A stretch of 64,000 bases of DNA from Daphnia carinata. Lineage: Eukaryota > Arthropoda > Branchiopoda > Diplostraca > Daphniidae. Under the pieces are notes generated by a model that saw nothing but the letters and a program-made list of their open reading frames with translations, had not been told where the DNA came from and made no database searches. The position numbers were made by a program, and so were the translations under genes. Shown here one piece after another: positions 34,460 to 45,890 of this stretch (position 1 is its first letter; each line of letters begins with the position of its first letter). The DNA is taken from contig NC_081334.1 of NCBI RefSeq assembly GCF_022539665.2, forward strand, positions 2,170,001-2,234,000, written 5' to 3'.

Positions 34460-36400
34460 TTTTTGTGTAACAGTGTGAAGGACATTTTGCCAGAGTGTCC
34501 ACAAGCTGGTGGGGGCGGCGGTAGTGGTCCGTTGACGTCACAAACTAAGATGAAAATATCGAAACATGTGTTCGAACTTAACTTCTTGGTGCTTTTTATA
34601 GTATGGGGAAGGGGGAAATTTGTCGAAGGATTGTCCACAAGAGGGTTGTGGCGGTGGTGGAAGTCGTACCTGCCATGAGATAAACAAAAAACAAAAAAAA
34701 AACATCATTTTAGTGCTCATTTTTAACGAAGAAGAGGGCAATGTAGCAAGGGATTTTCCTCAAGGTGGAAGCATTAATAGCAGCAATTGTTACAATGTAA
34801 ACATCAATTATATCTTCACAAAAATATCTTATGTTCCAATGTTCATTGTTTTACTCCTAGTGTAATGAAGCTGACCACACCTCAAAAGGCTGCCCGAATC
34901 ACTTCAGTGAATTGACGAAAGATGGAAAGCCACATGAGCAATACATTCCAGAAGCCGTGACATGTGATGAAAAGGAACTGTTTAAGGGCATCGTCTGTGT
35001 GGGAACGCTTTAACAATTTTGATAAAGTCGTCCTCCATGTAAGCCATTTCTCGAAACTATATTTTTTAAAACTTATATAATGGGTTTGCTTTAGGCTACA
35101 GAAAAGATGTACCTCAATACAGAACATCATACGAAGAAGGCGGCCTGCGCCAACTACTACTTCAAAACATTAAGAATTCTGGCTACATAAAACCAACACC
35201 TGTTCAGAAAGCTCCGGTTGTAGTTATTGTTGCCAAAAGAGGTTTAATTGCTTGTGCTGTCAAGGGCTCCGGCAGAACGGCAATCCAATTAATTAACGCT
35301 GTGTAATTTTGAAACGTTGATGCCCTCGTACTGACTTGATTCGAATGGGTCGGTATGAACTGGGTAAGTTGAAGTAAAAGTAATTTTGAGTGGGCATGCC
35401 AGTGATTGCGACTACTAAAAGGTCCAATTGCATCTAAGATACTCAACAAACCCTTCGTGATATTCGTTGATTAAGTCATCTAAAATTTTACATTTTTTCA
35501 TGCAGGCGGCGTACTTGGTACCGGTTATGAACATATTGTTAGAACAAGGCGTTGCTGGTGCGTCTCATGCCATGGGGCAAAAACCAGAAGTTGTAATTGT
35601 CGCACCCACTCGTGAATTGGCCATTCAAATTCAGCGCGAGGCGTGAAAATTCTCCTACAGTTCGGTTTGAAAGTCTGTGGTTATATATGGAGGAACTCTC
35701 ACGAGCCATCAGCGGTCAAATCTTCAAGCTGGGCGTAATATTTTTGTCGCGACCGCGGGGCGATTCAAGGATTTTCTCGACTGTGAAGTATTTGACTTCT
35801 CGCGAGTCAGGTTTTAAATTTTGGACGAAGCTGATCGAGTGCTTGATATGGGTTTCGGTCTCAATGTTGAAAAAATTGTCAATCATCCAACGATGCATCC
35901 GAAAGTATGTCCTCGATGGCTTTTGATTATGAGATTTGACTGATGTAATACTATTTGTTTCTCTGTAGGGAATCCGTCGTGTTTGTATGTTTTCGGCTAC
36001 ATTCCCAGATGACGTACAAGCGCTGGCTGCGACGTACATGGAAGACAACATATTCGTCACAACAGGCATTGTCGGTGGCACCAATCCGGATGTTGAACAG
36101 CTGTTTTTTTCAGTGCTCGAAAAGAGATATGAGAGCTAAGCTGATCGAAGTTTTACAAGATCTCGGTGATGCCAAGACTATCTTTTTTGTCGACAGCAAA
36201 AAGACGGCGGATTTCGTCGCTGCCTTCTCGTGCAATAACAACTTACAAGTAAGAATCAAATCTATTGACATGCAAAGTGTCTTAACTTTAAATGTCTAGT
36301 CTGCCAGCATCTATGGTGAGCGTAAACGAAAATCGTAAATGTCTCTTCCGAAGCTTCTGTCAGAAGAATATGCTAGCAATCAACTCACGAATCATGTAAG
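34460..36400 (+). pseudogene. Vasa-like (DDX4 family) DEAD-box helicase pseudogene, left copy
   Basis: Decayed CCHC zinc knuckles with Gly-rich spacers (ECPQAGGGGG near 34,495; SKDCPQEGCGGGGSRTC near 34,625; a third near 34,740) are followed by CDEKELFKGI, a Q motif (GYIKPTPVQK), a mutated motif I (GSGRTA), motif Ia APTRELAIQI (near 35,604), motif II LDEADRVLDMGF (near 35,822), motif III FSATFPDD (near 35,990) and motif IV IFFVDSKK. It stops before the HRIGR region. Damage includes a frame break at the TGA at 35,643, a TAA at 35,815-35,817 just before DEAD, and frameshifts near 35,010 and 36,110. Zinc knuckles plus this helicase core point to Vasa rather than PL10/DDX3. GT-AG introns remain. 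Functional Vasa acts in germ cells and the piRNA pathway; this copy cannot encode a helicase. Confidence 0.85.
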
Positions 36401-36463
36401 GTATAAAATATATATATGAATTAAGAGTTTTTATGCCTAATGGTGTTTTACTGTCTTATTATA

Positions 36464-37059
36464 GATGAACAATAAAAGCCGATGTCGAGGTGACGAAGAA
36501 AACAACACGTCGAAGTGCTGTCAAACGTGTCTTCGCTTCCGGAGAAGGAAGCACCGGAAGGCAAAAGGCGTCGTGGTGAAACGAAAGCCGATAAATACGT
36601 TGCTGGATTGGATGATGTAGAAATGTTACACGAAGGCAAAGGACACGCTGCCGACAATCCACGCCAATCACGTGCCAGATGAGCCGGAGGCGAACAATGG
36701 ATCGCCAGTCACATCCGTCAAACGTGGACGATTTACTCGCGCAAAGGGGGCAATCAAAGTTCATTTTGACGATGCCGAAACGGCGCATTCGCCAGTCAGA
36801 TTCACCCGTCCGGCGCGGAAGACCGGCCGAGAAGAAAGTCTCTGTCCAGCTGGAACGCGACCCCGACATTGAGACTTTGGTCGCTACAGCCAAAGAAGAG
36901 GAAGAGAAAGCACCGGCCGCCAAACGTTCACGACAAAAGAAGGGCCCGGCAGTATCTGCCGCAACAATGGCGGATGAACCTCCGGCCGTGCCGGCCACGA
37001 AACGGACATGTGGTGGCAAGAAAACTACCGAACCTGAGCTTGTTAAGGAGGATACCTGA
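36464..37059 (+). pseudogene. Fragment of an unidentified Lys/Arg/Glu-rich nuclear-type protein, left copy
   Basis: Directly after the helicase remnant comes sequence encoding basic, Lys/Glu/Arg-rich peptide in shifting frames (for example SVTSVK and RAKGAIKVHF in one frame and EKKVSVQLERDPDIETL in another). A 126-codon frame (36,679-37,059) stays open to a TGA. Such composition is common in chromatin or nucleolar proteins, but I do not recognise the family. Frame changes at about 36,560, 36,670 and 36,830 suggest a broken gene fused to the helicase copy before the arms duplicated. Confidence 0.45.
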
Positions 37060-37815
37060 TCGCCACCACCACCACCTCGACGTACTAGAAACATCTAACA
37101 GACCCATCAATGAATTACATTTTATTTTTCTTTTGTTTTACCCATCATTGAATAATTTGAATTACCTTTTTATTTTTTGACTTTTGTTTCCATGCGTAAT
37201 TATAATTTTTGTCTTTAAATTTTGCGTCTAATTTTCATCCTTAAAAAAACAGATTTTGTAAAGTATTTCACAATTGCACGACATGTTGGTGGACCAACTG
37301 CACGCACAATTGAGATAATGGTTCCTTGTTTTAATTTGGTTTTTGCATACTTCCTTCTTGCTTTTTCGCCGCCCATTTTGAAATATGTGGCAACGTTGCT
37401 TAAGTTTTGTGATCCGCCATGAGTCGCCATTTGCTAGTTCATTGTCGTGTGTGAAACATGCAGTTATTGGACACATCAGGCAGCAATGGTAAAGTAATAC
37501 TTGAGTGAATGTTTCGTCAAGTAAACATTGTTTACCAAAGACATTGATTCTAATTCTAAAAAAAACATTGTTCCACAAGAAACTTTAATTTGAGAATACC
37601 TAACGATATTTGAAACTCCTTTTCAAATTACAAAATGAATGGCTTTTTTAAGAAGTCATTCTTTTCAATCATTTCTTTCTAAATTTTAGGATATCACAAG
37701 TTGTGAGACAAACATTGAAGGATCATAAATGTGTGGCAATCTCATTCTTCCATATTCCAGTTATTGTATTATTCTTTGCCATTATTTTTAATAATGAACT
37801 TTATTGTTGCTATCA

Positions 37816-37972
37816 TGGACTATTTTTAAAATTATTTTTAACTAAAAATTTTTTCATTCATTTCAATCATTTGCAGGATTCAAACATTGAGTTTCCTTAG
37901 TTAGGCAAGTCACAACTATTTTTTAAATTATTTTTAACTAAAATTTTTTCATTCACGACATTTGCAGGTTCT
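37816..37972. repeat. Internal tandem duplication in the left arm
   Basis: Two copies of a segment containing attatttttaactaaaa and ending in atttgcagg lie at about 37,825-37,877 and 37,918-37,970. The right arm has a single copy (near 42,560-42,610), so the duplication arose in the left arm only, or was lost on the right. Confidence 0.7.
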
Positions 37973-39284
37973 GAGCAGTGAGAAACGATTGTTGCTGATG
38001 TAGAGTTTTGTAACGGTGGACCCCACAGTCTATGACAGAAACAAGTAGGACAGAAAATTCTATCTTCATCACTAACAAAAGAAAAAGGGAGGTTTGCATT
38101 TTAAGGTTAGGTTAGAAACAAAACAACAATAAAACCATTTGCTGATACTACCTTTCATACATTGTTATCACAAATAGGAGCAGTATATATTGGCAGCCAT
38201 GTAGCTTTGTAGTTGCTTCGAAGATTTTTTTCCTTGTCTGGTGATTGGTTGGTACTGTTGCCTGTTCTATTGTTAACTTTTTTCTCTAGATTAATGCTAT
38301 AAAACATTTATTTTAGGGCTTTGAATACCTCCTATCCTTATAGCCATGGAACATTTGACGTTGACTCCATTTACACTTGCAGAAACGAAAACGAACATAT
38401 TTGCGACAAGTATTTTTTGTGACCATGAAACAAAAAATTGTGAATTTTTTAAGTACCTATATTTAGAAGACATCTAGCGGAGGAATTGCTTGTTACTGAA
38501 TACTCACTGAACTGTCAATTTGTTCGTTGTCAGGGAGGCTATATCGAGTTTGGTTGCCATAATAATGGTTGCTTCGCGTATTGGAAATGCTTTGCCGAAT
38601 CCCAAAATATCGCCAAGTGTGCCATATTGTTATAATCGTTCTTCTCCTTAGGATGGTTACCAATGTGCAGTTGAATTCTAAAAGGTAAAAGTACAAGTTC
38701 TTGGTGAAAACTTGTTGTGCAGCATACTATGCCATTAATAGCTTATTGAAAAGTTCTGGTTACTTTCTGCTTTGTTTCCAGGTTTTGTTTGATATGCTAT
38801 ATTTAAAGAACTGATGTTGGCATTAGCTTGATGGGGAAAAGTCATTTCCAATGTGGTAGGAGATTTATCTAGAATTGCATTAACATTCTAATTAAACATG
38901 AGAAATTATTATTAAGTATTTATTTGGTGATAGAGTCGGATGGTTTTCCTGAAGTTGAAGTTTGAAATAACCTTTCAAAGCCTAAACTCATCTTTGTAGT
39001 AAGGGACTTGTAAGTAAACAAGAAGCATTTTCTGCTTTTTTGCTAACTATATCTAACCTACATAATTTTCTGTTCAATAGTTAATGTTGTTTTTTTTGTT
39101 TTTTTTAACAAAGGTGAAAAGTAATGCTGGCTCTGTAAATGTTCTTGGTTTGGGGCAAGACATTGAATAAATTGTGATGATTGGATGGACAACATGGAAT
39201 TCCTACACTATTCATATTCCCCAAACGGTATTAAAAATTCAAAAATTGAAGTGCATATCTGGGCTCCCTTCCTTTCCGTAGCCC

Positions 39285-39620
39285 CGTTTCCCCTTGACTC
39301 GTAATAAGCCCGTAGGGGGTCATGCCCCTACTGTACGGTATATATAAAAACAACATATACCGAGGTTTGGAGGGCTCTGGCCGGAAAGGGGACGTGGGGG
39401 TCCGCTTAGTCCGATGATGTGTTCACGGAGGGCGACGTGGCTACCCACAAATCCGAACTAAAGGTTAATCGCTCCAGTAAAAATGTTCCAAATCTTCGGC
39501 TCTTCTTCCGGCTTCTCTTAGCCAATCACCGGGTAATCTCCCCGGTGGGTCAACAAGGCAGTGTCTCCCCCTGCCTGGGTTGACGGCAACTTTTGAAAGG
39601 GCTATTGTGCCTTTTTAAAG
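39285..39620. repeat. GC-rich, strongly structured block (possible SINE or ncRNA)
   Basis: It stands out from AT-rich surroundings. Visible hairpins include caccggg/ccccggtg near 39,527-39,547, gtcaacaaggcag with ctgcctgggttgac near 39,548-39,585, and ggtatat/atatacc near 39,338-39,361. No protein frame is convincing. It may be the body of a short interspersed element or a structured RNA; no known family is recognised. Confidence 0.4.
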
Positions 39621-39804
39621 TTGCAAAAATATTTCCAATGTGCAGAGAATTGTCAATAAAAATTTTTTATAAAATATTTTTTCAAAAATTTGTTCGTTTA
39701 TTGTCTGTGTTCGCTGTGTTCATTATTACATTTATCACATTTTTTTTAAATATTTGTAATGCATAACGTACATTTTCCGCATACTTTACAACCATGGACA
39801 ATGT

Positions 39805-39873
39805 CAATTGGAATGGGACTTGAACGACAAACCTATAGCATTTCAGCACAGCGCGCTATCATTGCGCCATGAG
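39805..39873 (-). repeat. tRNA-like sequence (A and B box), degenerate
   Basis: On the minus strand an A-box-like tggcgcaatgatagcgc is followed about 30 bases later by a B-box-like gttcaagtccc. The acceptor and T stems do not pair well, so this is a tRNA-derived element or pseudo-tRNA rather than a functional tRNA. Confidence 0.45.
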
Positions 39874-39963
39874 TGTTCTTACATCCACTGATTCAAATTT
39901 TGATGCGGATGTTGAAATAAGATCGACACAAGGTTATTATGGAATGCCTATCATGACAAAAAT

Positions 39964-40037
39964 AAGTTATAGATGGCATAATGGTAAATCTACTGATTGG
40001 CACGCTAGAATACTTGGGTTCGATCCCCATACCAGTC
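39964..40037 (+). repeat. tRNA-like sequence (A and B box), degenerate
   Basis: An A-box-like tggcataatggtaaatc (from 39,973) and a good B box gggttcgatcccc (40,016-40,028) have tRNA spacing, but the seven bases at each end do not pair as an acceptor stem. It points away from the previous tRNA-like copy, so the two are divergent. Confidence 0.45.
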
Positions 40038-40176
40038 AACAAAACAACTAAATAAATAAATGCATCAAATAAATAACATTGCAAAGCATTTTATTTTCCC
40101 TCCTTCCACCCACAAATCCACCACTATACATGTCCACATAATACATACAACAATACATACATATATACACTTAAAA

Positions 40177-40490
40177 CTAACCCGTTGGCTGCCACGCCAT
40201 CTTAACTACGGTCGCTACGTCGCTATCATAGGGATAGCGACCAAGGGGGCCGGTAGGCCGGGCTGATACGATGATGAGACCTTTACGGGAATGCACACCC
40301 CAGGTCTCATCTATCGCATCGATCAAGGGAAAGTCCCTATGGTGCATTGCCTTTGGGGCCATTCGGCCAATCTTGGGCAGTGGCGCTGCTCCACCCCATG
40401 GCAGATAGCCATGGAGCAGAACAGCGCGGCCCGTCCCTGTCAAGCTACAAAAAAAAGGGGATAAAAGGTGGGTGGCAGCCAACGGGTTAG
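40177..40490. mobile_element. 314-bp element with 19-bp perfect terminal inverted repeats (MITE-like)
   Basis: ctaacccgttggctgccac at 40,177-40,195 is the exact reverse complement of 40,472-40,490. TTAA occurs just outside both ends (40,171-40,174 and 40,491-40,494; two extra A on the left), which would suit a piggyBac-type target site but is not a perfect duplication. Interior GC-rich with a small hairpin gtcgctat/atagcgac near 40,209-40,231. No transposase is encoded, so it would be non-autonomous. Confidence 0.75.
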
Positions 40491-40530
40491 TTAACAATAA
40501 ACATTGCAAAACACACACAATACCAAAACG

Positions 40531-40913
40531 ACGAGGCGAAGACGGGATGGCGGGCGAGGCGAAGGCGGGGCGACCACGAGTCGAAGAAGGGATGACCGGC
40601 GAGGCGAAGACGGGACGACGGGCGAGGCGAAGACGGGACGACGGGCGAGGCGAAGACGGCACGACGGGCGAGGCGAAGACGGCACGACGGGCGAGGCGAA
40701 GACGGCACGACGGGCGAGGCGAAGACGGCACGACGGGCGAGGCGAAGACGGCACGACGGGCGAGGCGAAGACGGCACGACGGGCGAGGCGAAGACGGGAC
40801 GACGGGCGAGGCGAAGACGGCACGACGGGCGAGGCGAAGACGGCACGACGGGCGAGGCGAAGACGGGACGACGGGCGAGGCGAAGACGGGTTGACAGGCG
40901 AGGTGAAGATGGG
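40531..40913. repeat. 23-bp minisatellite (gacgggcgaggcgaagacggcac type), about 16 copies
   Basis: The unit is 23 bases, with copies alternating between ggcacg and gggacg variants; the first and last units are diverged. Because 23 is not a multiple of three and the unit has no stop codon, several frames on both strands stay open across the array, giving long Arg/Gly/Ala/Glu or Ser/Pro/Arg/Leu repeats. These are repeat artefacts, not proteins. It begins about 40 bases after the TIR element. Confidence 0.95.
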
Positions 40914-42952
40914 CGTGGAGAAGAGGAAGAACGCTTTGTTCTGTACTCGTAAATGTAAAGAAAAAGAATTACTTAGTGGGAAATATAAGATTGCTGATGT
41001 AGCCAAATGTATGAAAGCAATTTGACTTACTTCTGTTGTCCAATGGCTAGAAATACTGTAGGGCCAGCAAATAGGCAGCAGACGGCAAAGAGTTGGCAGT
41101 CCTATGGTTGAATATTGAATTTATAAAACAAACAAACTATACTAGGTATGAGAAAAATTTACGAATACCAATAGAAATTGTGTTGAGGTGCATGTCTATG
41201 TCTGTTGGTAGGGTAAGTAGAGATTGCAACTGCTGAAATGGCTGTGGTTACAGTTGCTGCTGCAGCATAAGACAAATTTGGTGCACCAGTTAGATTACAA
41301 TTGACAGGCGACCATGAGCGGGTAAAGATTAGAAGAATAATATCATGGTATTCCTACCCATAGGATTTGCATCTTTGGTGACATTCCTCAACGGGAAGTA
41401 TCCTTTACAAATGAAGTTTCATGAGCTAAACCTTAAAAGAAAAATCCGCTAGTGAGATTCTGATAACAAAACATTAGTCTTATACCTCTCAATGAGCACC
41501 AGAATAGTTTGATGAATGCAACATAATGGGTTGCGAATAGTTTCTTGGTTTGACAGCTGACATAGGTGATTACAAGACATGTAACATAAAAACCAAGCAT
41601 TTTGTGGGCTTCACTTGCAAAACACACTTTAAGATGAAAACACACAGAACCACCATTAGATTTTCTTGAATTTTCCCTTGGAATATGACATACTTCACAA
41701 AAACTTTCGAACACAGGTTTCACTACCCCCACAGTCACCAACAGTAGCACAGCAGCGTCATCTTGTTTTCCAATTAATAACCGAAATATTCATAAAAATT
41801 GAAAATCTTTGTTTTTTCGAGACGGGAACTGCACTGATGTGAACTCTTTTAATAAACTTCTTGAGCGTGAATCGAGCGTGAATGGCAAATATGCCCCCCC
41901 CCATATTTGTACCATTTCAATTTTATTTAAACAAATGTAGCGACCAAAACCATGAACAGCATTTTTAAAGTATAGCGATTTAACACGTTTTTGAGCCCGG
42001 ATTATTCACTGTTTTTTATTTATTTATCCAAAAATCTAGGAAAATACATAATTTGGGTTCAGAAATCAACAAGAAGCTTGGTTGCACTTAACATCTAGAA
42101 GTTTTGCAACTTCACACATCTCTAGATTTCAAGCTAGTAAACATTAGGTCTGTCTGACAATACAATTTTCTTTCTTGAACAGCTGCAACGCTATTTCGGC
42201 CATGTTTCACGGAAAAAATTCTCCACGGAGACAAGTGCATCGATTGTGCGTTATCGTGTGCCTATTTCAATTAACCAATCACCAGACAAGGAAAAAAATT
42301 CTTCGAAGCAACTACAAAGCTACATGGCTGCCAATATATACTGCTCCTATTTGTGATAACAATGTATGAAAGGTAGTATCAGCAAATGGTTTTATTGTTG
42401 TTCTGTTTCTAACCTAACCTTAAAATGCAAACCTCCCTTTTTCTTTTGTTAGTGATGAAGATAGAATTTTCTGTCCTACTTGTTTCTGTCATAGACTGTG
42501 GGGTCCACCGTTACAAAACTCTACATCAGCAACAATCGTTTCTCACTGCTCAGAACCTGCAAATGTCGTGAATGAAAAAATTTTAGTTAAAAATAATTTT
42601 AAAAATAGTTGTAACAACAAGCATTATTAAACGACTTGCCTAACTAAGGAAACCGCTGGAACCCCAATGTTTGTCTCCACAATCCTGAAATGATTGAAAT
42701 GACAAGCTTTGCTTTATTTCATTAATTCTAATTTTAAAATAAGTACAAAGCCTAACTGCATGGTTGAGCAGTTTGGCTTGATGCCTTTTTTAAAAAGCAA
42801 GAAGGTAGCAATAACCATTATCTCAATGTGCCTGTCGTGCTTACTTTTAAGGATACGAGTTACCGTGAAACAAAAGAAAAATAAAATAGGTAATTCATTG
42901 ATGGGTCTTGCTGTTAGATGTTTCTAGTACGTCGAGGTGGTGGTGGTGGCGA

Positions 42953-43550
42953 TCAGGTATCCTCCTTAACAAGCTCAGGTTCGGTAGTTTTCTTGCCACC
43001 ACATGTCCGTTTCGTGGCCGGCACGGCCGGAGGTTCATCCGCCATTGTTGCGGCAGATACTGCCGGGCCCTTCTTTTGTCGTGAACGTTTGGCGGCCGGT
43101 GCTTTCTCTTCCTCTTCTTTGGCTGTAGCGACCAAAGTCTCAATGTCGGGGTCGCGTTCCAGCTGGACAGAGACTTTCTTCTCGGCCGGTCTTCCGCGCC
43201 GGACGGGTGAATCTGACTGGCGAATGCGCCGTTTCGGCCTCGTCAAAATGAACTTTGATTGCCCCCTTTGCGCGAGTAAGTCGTCCACTTTTGACGGATG
43301 TGACTGGCGATCCATTGTTCGCCTCCGGCTCATCTGGCACGTGATTGGCGTGGATTGTCGGCAGCGTGTCCTTTGCCTTCGTGTAACATTTCTACATCAT
43401 CCAATCCAGCAACGTATTTATCGGCTTTCGTTTCACCACGACGCCTTTTGCCTTCCGGCGCTTCCTTCTCCGGAAGCGAAGACACGTTTGACAGCACTTC
43501 GACGTGTTGTTTTCTTCGTCACCTCGACATCGGCTTTTATTGTTCATCTA
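42953..43550 (-). pseudogene. Fragment of an unidentified Lys/Arg/Glu-rich nuclear-type protein, right copy
   Basis: Mirror of 36,464-37,059. The 126-codon open frame (43,333 to 42,953) is intact here too and differs from the left copy at two residues (Asn to Lys, Met to Arg). Same frame changes upstream; function unknown. Confidence 0.45.
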
Positions 43551-43624
43551 TAATAAGACAGTAAAACACCATTAGGCATAAAAACTCTTAATTCATATAT
43601 ATATTTTATACCTTACATGATTCG

Positions 43625-45550
43625 TGAGTTGATTGCTAGCATATTCTTCTGACAGAAGCTTCGGAAGAGACATTTACGATTTTCGTTTACGCTTACCATG
43701 GATGCTGGCAGACTAGACATTTAAAATTAAGACACTTTGCATGTCAATAGTTTTGATTCTTACTTGTAAGTTGTTATTGCACGAGAATGCAGCGACGAAA
43801 TCCGCCGTCTTTTTGCTGTCGACAAAAAAGATAGTCTTGGCATCACCGAGATCTTGTAAAACTTCGATCAGCTTAGCTCTCATATCTCTTTTCGAGCACT
43901 GAAAAAAACAGCTGTTCAACATCCGGATTGGTGCCACCGACAATGCCTGTTGTGACGAATATGTAGTCTTCTATGTACGTCGCAGCCAGCGCTTGTACGT
44001 CATCTGGGAATGTAGCCGAAAACATACAAACACGACGGATTCCCTACAGAGAAACAAATAGTATTACATCAGTCAAATCTCATAATCAAAAGCCATCGAG
44101 GACATACTTTCGGATGCATCGTTGGATGATTGACAATTTTTTCAACATTGGGACCGAAACCCATATCAAGCACTCGATCAGCTTCGTCCAAAATTTAAAA
44201 CCTGACTCGCGAGAAGTCAAATACTTCACAGTCGAGAAAATCCTTGAATCGCCCCGCGGTCGCGACAAAAATATTACACCCAGCTTGAAGATTTGACCGC
44301 TGATGGCTCGTGAGAGTTCCTCCATATATAACCACAGACTTTCAAACCGAACTGTAGGAGAATTTTCACGCCTCGCGCTGAATTTGAATGGCCAATTCAC
44401 GAGTGGGTGCGACAATTACAACTTCTGGTTTTTGCCCCATGGCATGAGACGCACCAGCAACGCCTTGTTCTAACAATATGTTCATAACCGGTACCAAGTA
44501 CGCCGCCTGCATGAAAAAATGTAAAATTTTAGATGACTTAATCAACGAATATCACGAAGGGTTTGTTGAGTATCTTAGATGCAATTGGACCTTTTAGTAG
44601 TCGCAATCACTGGCATGCCCACTCAAAATTACTTTTACTTCAACTTACCCAGTTCATACCGACCCATTCGAATCAAGTCAGTACGAGGGCATCAACGTTT
44701 CAAAATTACACAGCGTTAATTAATTGGATTGCCGTTTTGCCGGAGCACGTGACAGCACAAGCAATTAAACCTCTTTTGACAACAATAACTACAACCGGAG
44801 CTTTCTGAACAGGTGTTGGTTTTATGTAGCCAGAATTCTTAATGTTTTGAAGTAGTAGTTGGCGCAGGCCGCCTTCTTCGTATGATGTTCTGTATTGAGG
44901 TACATCTTTTTCTGTAGCCTAAAGCAAACCCATTAGATAAGTTTTAAAAAATATAGTTTCGAGAAATGGCTTACATGGAGGACGACTTTATCAAAATTGT
45001 TAAAGCGTTCCCACACAGACGATGCCCTTAAACAGTTCCTTTTCATCGCATGTCACAGCATCTGGAATGTATTGCTCATGTGGCTTTCCATCTTTCGTCA
45101 ATTCACTGAAGTGATTCGGGCAGCCTTTTGAGGTGTGGTCAGCTTCATTACACTAGGAGTAAAACAATGAACATTGGAACATAAGATATTTTTGTGAAGA
45201 TATAATTGATGTTTACATTGTAACAATTGCTGCTATTAATGCTTCCTCCTTGAGGAAAATCCCTTGCTACATTGCCCTCTTCTTCGTAAAAATGAGCACT
45301 AAAAATGATGTTTTTTTTTGTTTTTTGTTTATCTCATGGCAGGTACGACTTCCACCACCGCCACAATCCTCTTGTGGACAATCCTTCGACAAATTTCCCC
45401 CTTCCCCATACTATAAAAAGCACCAAGAATTTAAGTTCGAACACATGTTTCGATATTTTCATCTTAGTTTGTGACGTCAACGGACCACTACCGCCGCCCC
45501 CACCAGCTTGTGGACACTCTAGCAAAATGTCGTTCACACTGTTACACAAA
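43625..45550 (-). pseudogene. Vasa-like (DDX4 family) DEAD-box helicase pseudogene, right copy
   Basis: Mirror of the left copy, with the same zinc-knuckle remains, helicase motifs and breaks. The TAA before the DEAD motif is at 44,195-44,197 and the TGA after motif Ia at 44,366-44,368, in both cases the same lesion as on the left. Small differences are scattered (for example Ser to Pro near 44,155). It cannot encode a helicase. Sharing of lesions shows that decay came before duplication or that the arms have been homogenised. Confidence 0.85.
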
Positions 45551-45890
45551 AACATATTTTAAAGTAATCACACTAGGAATACATTAAAACACTTACCTTG
45601 TGACCCTCTACAGAAAAAATGTAGATCAGAATGAAACAAATTAGATTATATAGAGAGGTCAAGAAGTAAAATCTAGCGAGGACGGTCTATCTAGCGAGTA
45701 AAGGTAGACAGCAGACTACACGCAAGCCAATATAAAAATATGCCTGGAAAAAAAAACTGTCCGATGAGCCACGGTTTAAGGCGCCTCTTGTGGACGCAAA
45801 AGTCATTATGAGAAATTTTATCCGTCACAAATTAAATGTTTTTAAACATTTAAAGTACTTATCCAAATGAAAATTTAACTTAAGAAAATT

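Larger units (their letters stand above)
33590..38251 (+). repeat. Left arm of a large inverted duplication
   Basis: This arm matches the reverse complement of 42,272-46,409 almost throughout. The outer edge is at ggttgtgtcaatctctt and the inner edge at tctggtgattggtt. Identity is high (two changes in a shared 126-codon frame), with indels mainly between about 37,130 and 37,980, where this arm is about 500 bases longer. Introns of the embedded helicase are kept, so it is a DNA-level duplication and not a retrocopy. Confidence 0.93.
38252..42271. other. Spacer of the inverted duplication
   Basis: About 4 kb present once. It contains a GC-rich structured block (39,285-39,620), two tRNA-like sequences (39,805-40,037), an element with terminal inverted repeats (40,177-40,490) and a minisatellite (40,531-40,913). 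The rest (38,252-39,280 and 40,920-42,271) is AT-rich with no supported gene; the 105-codon minus frame at 41,433-41,750 is not recognisable. Confidence 0.6.

Noticed and set aside
39805-40037. Functional tRNA genes
   Set aside because: A and B boxes are present, but acceptor and T stems do not pair, so they are described only as tRNA-like repeats.
40472-41025. Long Arg/Gly-rich and Ser/Pro/Leu-rich frames
   Set aside because: Explained fully by a 23-bp repeat without stop codons; not genes.
41433-41750. 105-codon minus-strand frame
   Set aside because: No recognisable family, splice context or start context.
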